Notes under the pieces: model-generated
Databases searched by the model: none
What the model was told of the DNA's origin: nothing
What the model saw: the letters and a program-made list of their open reading frames with translations, nothing else
Assembly: GCA_023238725.1 (NCBI GenBank)
Contig: CM041531.1
Span: 17,010,643-17,074,642, forward strand
Length of the DNA stretch: 64,000 nucleotides
Reading direction: 5' to 3'
Source: Scortum barcoo
Taxonomy: Eukaryota; Chordata; Actinopteri; Centrarchiformes; Terapontidae
Part shown: positions 59,111 through 64,000 of the stretch, one piece after another
Numbering within the stretch: the stretch's first letter is position 1
Layout: each line of letters begins with the position of its first letter
Position numbers and translations under genes: made by a program

Positions 59111-62100
59111 GACTTGTACCTTTAGTCTGAAGTGTCTCAAGTGTCCAGTTTCAACTTCCGCATGCAGCCCCTGATGTCAGCTGGAGAGATTATATACAAG
59201 GTAGACGATATGTAAACACATCACGGTCAAACATTTAACCTCAATTCACCTGAATACAGCAACTCAAAGCTGACACCTTAAAGGCTAAATGCTGTAGTTG
59301 TGTCCGGCAGAATATATTCAACATTAGACACAGACTGAGTGTCTTAAAAGCAAAATGATCTTTTCCCAAACTGCAGGTGTATTAGTCAAACCTATACAGA
59401 TTGCAATTTTAATGAAATTACGATGTATAATGTGCAAACACACATGCATATAAACTCACACAAACTGCATTAAGAAACACTGGTCAGAAAGTAAAATTAA
59501 AGAGAGTATGCCCCATGTAAAATGTTTGAATGTTTGGAGATTTAGTTATTCCCACATTGTTTATTAATTGTTGTCAAAGTCTTTGTGTTGCTTTCTTTAC
59601 TCAAAGTCCTCTTGTGTTAATGAACTCTGAAGAACAGATAGGTATCTATAGACAAGTACTGTCTGTTAGTGTAGACATCATACAGTATAAATGGTAGACA
59701 TCAGCATTGTCTTAAGTATGAGGACCTCTTGGTGAACATTGCAAATTTGTCACTTCTGTTGTAAGCCAGACCCACAAAGTGTGAGAGCAAAAGACTTTCT
59801 GGCACAGAAAGTTCTTCCAAAGTACATTTCCTCTTTAGGTTCCTGTGCGTTTTTTTGCTATTTCATCAACTAAACAAGCCGAGTAGGTTCATACACATCT
59901 GACAGGTGTGTGATTTATTTTAGGGAATCAGGCATGCTTATTTCAAGGGTCGCATCCCATACCATGATCTTGCACGTTTTAGCCCAGTTAATGAAAATCA
60001 CGAATACTTGATGTTGCCTTTGACAATTAGTTAGTTAGTTACTGTTCAAGAATTAATTTCAGTTGCAGTTTCAAATCCAGACTGTCTGGGATATTTCTCC
60101 ATTTTAAAAGACACAATTACAGCTAACTGTCCACAGGAGACCATTCTTCTCACATACTTTCTAAGGTTCCCAAAAAACACTCAAAGAACCAAAATGGTCC
60201 ACTGACAAGATCTATGTAGTTGCTCCTTCCCAATGTACAGGTACTAAACTAAAAAAATAGAAAAATACCTTGAATTAGGAGAGGAATTAGGAGTTACAAA
60301 GCAAACTGAGAACAGTGGACAGTTCCTACCATATAATAATTAATTGGGTTCGCATCTCAACAATGCCTATAGTCATTTCATAGAATAATAATTATAATGT
60401 AAAATAAACCCTGTTGTTAATTATTTTGCTGAGTGGAAGAATGGGTCTGAAGGGATGAGTGTTACCTTAGTCTTTCTTCCCCACAGCTGAAGTTACTGTG
60501 ATTCTACATGTTGTATGACAAACAGGCCTCAGGCCTACTCTGTTGGCAGAAAATAATTTTAAATCTTTTATATTTGAATTTGGATAGTTTAACTCGAATG
60601 ATTGTGTAAAAAATGTGAATTAGAAACACAATTTGAATTTGTAATGTTCAACTTGAATAACTGCATTGAAAACTGAGCCTCACTGAAAATTCAGCTCTCT
60701 AAATATTTAACATTCAGCTTTAACAATTTAGATTCAGTTCTTGCATTTAAAATTCAGCTTACTGAGACACAAATCCGCATCACTTAGGAAGAGCAATCGA
60801 ATGCTGATTCACAGAACTCTTCGGTCCATGTACCCTCCGTCCGAAGCTGTATTTGATTCTCTGGTGACACCTCACTTTTTGAGGTGTTGGACTCATTTAA
60901 AAAGGGTGTCTTTTCTGAAGTGAACAGTTTACTTCAGATAAAATTAACATCATCAGTGACAAGTGCCTGTTTTCAACAGCACATGGCCCAAAATCAAGCA
61001 GCAGGGTATGGATCATCACTGGATGACTGAACAGTCTCACTGCTGTCATTTGAGAGAAAGCTCTCAACAGGAACAGGAATAAATCTATTTAGAATTCATA
61101 AATGTAAGGACTGACAATCAAGTTTTCTTTGGTATCAAAGTAATCCAGTGACAGTTGTCTGTACATCCTTGGGTACATTGCAAACAGAAACTTCTAATAC
61201 TTAATTCAGCATACTGCTAAACAAATATTAGGTAAAACAAAACAGAAAAAAAAGAGAAAACTGTGTTAGACTTTACTAATAACATTCAAGCAACATGTTT
61301 CCTACTGGAATATTTAATAGATTAAGGCTACCAATGTGATGAAAAATGTTATATAACATAAATATATACATATATTTATATTATTTGAAGTGATATGTAT
61401 TTTCTCCTCGTACATGCCAGGTGATTGCTGTGGTGAACAGCCTTCCATGCATGTGACGTGAAAGCTCCTGCTGAGAGTGTATTTAAAGCGAATATATTGT
61501 TGTGTTTTTCAGGCAGATTGCTTCTCGGTATCCTAGTATTGCTTGTCAGCATCAAGTGCTGCAACACAAGTAAGCCATTTGAGTGACAGTCCAAACAGAT
61601 AATGAAAAGGCGTCATTTCTGAATTGCTTTTAAAGTGCATTCACCTTCAAGTATTCAGTCTCTGATTCACCCTTCATCTGTGTCTTTTAAAAACATGACT
61701 ACAAGGAAATGATTCATTCTCCACATTGGAGATGGTCTGTCTTATTTTGTCAAAATAATCCTGAACTGTATTCAACTGTGTCAGCTTGCCTTGGATAAAA
61801 GCAGGTATTGAACTTCATTGATAACTGTGGCGACTTTGTAGAAAACACAAGGACAGGAAGTGGGGGGCTGAGGGTTCTTTGCATCTGCTATTTGGTGCAA
61901 AGATGAGGAGGCGAGCTCATTTGTGAGGAAGAGGTTGTACAAACAAAAAGAGAAGCTCCACTGAAGCTCATTATATAATCCAATACCTTGCTGTTTCCTT
62001 ACCCGCAGACATGCAAGCAAATGTACTGACCTTGAATGCAAAATTGCCCGCCACTATTTGATCAAAAATGGTTCCTGCCTTATGATAAGTTGAGAAATCA

Positions 62101-64000
62101 TAATCTTCTGTTCTCCTTCAAAGCAGTCTCCGGTGCTATCGCACTATAAACAGTGTTTTTGTTGAGTACCTGAACCCAGAGCTGCCTTCTCACCACCCAG
62201 GGAGAATGCCTTTGACTAATCCCCAGAGCTTTCTTATCAAGTGTGATTGAATAGAGCCTTCAGTCCCCAGAAGACAGGCTAACCTTTATCTTGCCTATTT
62301 TCTATTTCTGCATCTCTTTCTTTTCTCTCCAGAACAAGGTGTTTGTGGGAAAAGGAGACCTGTTAACTGTTTACACCCTCCAACGTGTGCATCATTTCCC
62401 CAATGGGCGTGTGTTTGAAACATGAAAGGCTCTGAACAAAATGGAAAATTTCCACTCCATTAGCCATGCAGCCAATCAGTGCGCAGTGACCCAGATAAGG
62501 AGTGTGATATTGATGATGACAGCAATAAAGATGTATTTTCACCACAAGCCTTCCTTCTAATTAGGTTGATCTGCGGAGAAAATAAATGAATTTTGACAAA
62601 ATGCAAAAAAGGTGGTGTGCTGGGAGGATTAGACAAGAGAGTGTGACAGGAGGAGGGGGGTGAGATTCAGAAGGTTTCTGGGGGTTAAGTGACTCCCCTG
62701 TTGGGGAATGGTTTAAAATTACCAGTGAAATGAGATTTCGTGGCTTCAGGTTCGTCTAAATACGGTGTTTCGTCAAAGTAATTGTTCAGGGTCAAGTGGC
62801 TGATATTCAGTGATAACACTTGGGTTGTTTTTGTATCTCCCACAAGCCCCTGCACTTCAGACAAACTACAGTGTGTACAGTAGAAGTACTAGTAGAAGTA
62901 GAAGTGTGCCAACTTCCTTTTCCAGCTGCAAATAAACTGCTTATATAATTGTAAGAAATGCATGTATTATAATTGAACAGTATGGGCTTGTGGTAGTCTA
63001 GAGGGCCTGTGCTGATGCTGATTTGATTACCAAACTGCCTTTGACAAGCAGCATAACAAATCTGCGTAGGAATCTCTCTCCTCACTCAACTGTTGAAATG
63101 ACTTTGGGCAAAAAAGGACCATTTCAATACACATAAATGTTGTCTGAGGTTCATGGAGACATTTTGTTTTTGTGTTAATTGTGCTGATGTTGACAGAAGG
63201 GATAGATGTTAGATTTATTCTGGAAAATGTCTGTATGAAAAACCAAAATAAAAATGACATAATGGCATAAGAAATTCCTGCGTCAGATCCAAATGGTGCA
63301 CACACAAAAGCTCTTCCTGTTTTTTTATTTACAGACACAATGCTTTCACCATCATGAGTAAAACTCTTTCACCCAAAGAGCCATAGTTTAGAAAATAGAA
63401 TAGAATGCAATAGTATTGATTTATGCCAGAATTTAATTACAGCAGTACCTTGCCATGCAATAGTTTCCTTTTGTTTTTATGTGAGGAATTAAAGTAGAAG
63501 TAGGTAACTTTGAAAAAAATCCACTGTGCCAGAACCAAAACAACCAATCAGAACAGAGTGTCTGACGGAGCTATCAATTGCTGCCTCTGTACAGGCTCCG
63601 CCCTACTGTGCATTAGCTAACTTGTAGACGTAATTGAAGATATACAACAACTGAACAACTCTGCAGTGAGAAAACGGAGACAGTTTATATGAAAGATTAA
63701 AAGTAAGAGAAGTTTCAGTACTTTAACAAATGAACTACACATGGTGATGTTGCCTATATTTATTTACACTATCCTAAAATCCTTTGTGTGATGTTGAGAA
63801 CGAGATTGGGAGTGTGGCCAGAGTGGATAGGAAGCAATCAAACAAGCGAGTAAGAAGGTCAGCAGTCGAAGTGCCAGGAGGAACAGTCATACACGGCGGC
63901 ACTGAAATACCAACCTCTACACTTCCTCCTGGAGGGAGGGTGGAATCAGTTGCCACATTAAGTTTCCACAGCGGAGGGGAAGATGGGGGATGTCACCCCA
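59111..64000. other. Intergenic region, no gene recognised
   Basis: No recognisable exon or RNA gene. The stretch 60560-60780 shows many near-copies of 'aattcag/gaattt' words and may be a degenerate repeat. The stretch 63490-63640 has 'accaatcagaacagagtgtc' and 'ggctccgccctactgtg' wording that resembles a fish non-autonomous DNA element. A minus-strand frame at 63774-63956 has no recognised homologue. Confidence 0.6.

Noticed and set aside
62337..62421. An acceptor-like TCTCTCCAG followed by an open stretch
   Set aside because: The translation is short, resembles no known protein, and has no partner exons nearby.
1..64000. CRISPR arrays, operons, prokaryotic promoters and terminators
   Set aside because: The split exons, splice signals and vertebrate repeats show nuclear animal DNA; the periodic sequences are microsatellites without spacers.

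Overview
The window is vertebrate genomic DNA, almost certainly from a teleost fish and probably a percomorph. It is AT-rich and intron-dominated, with many CA/GT microsatellites. It carries repeat families I know from fish genomes: a Tc1-like DNA transposon, an L2/Maui-type LINE, palindromic MITEs and a tRNA-headed SINE-like repeat. The species and the exact paralogue cannot be read from the sequence.

The only protein-coding gene I can support is the 3' half of ntrk3 (TrkC, the neurotrophin-3 receptor tyrosine kinase), on the + strand. Constitutive exons lie at 10279-10467, 23772-23902, 28138-28310, 29978-30221, 44166-44324 and 48454-48639. They start in the juxtamembrane segment carrying the NPQY Shc site and run through the complete kinase domain to the C-terminal YLDILG tail and the TAG stop. 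All splice sites are AG/GT, and the six exons join in one open frame: 1082 nt, with the first two bases completing a split Gly codon. An extra 69-nt in-frame exon at 31039-31107 sits exactly where mammalian TrkC carries its alternative kinase insert. The transmembrane and extracellular exons must lie upstream of the window.

Layout: 1-10278 upstream intron; 10279-48639 ntrk3 exons and introns (introns of 13.3, 4.2, 1.7, 0.8, 13.1 and 4.1 kb, counting the insert exon as an exon); 48640 to about 49.4 kb or beyond, the 3' UTR; then intergenic DNA to 64000. A 1420-bp Tc1/mariner element with a broken transposase lies only 119 bp downstream of the insert exon. Downstream of the gene, 53965-59110 holds two degenerate minus-strand LINEs. 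An L2-like element appears to be interrupted by a second LINE that lacks its 3' half. No further protein-coding gene, functional tRNA, rRNA or CRISPR array was found.

The points most worth a second look are the 23-codon kinase-insert exon and its Tc1 neighbour, a perfect 21-bp stem hairpin in the upstream intron, a second hairpin 165 bp after the activation-loop exon, the nested LINE structure, and MITE copies split by unrelated sequence.
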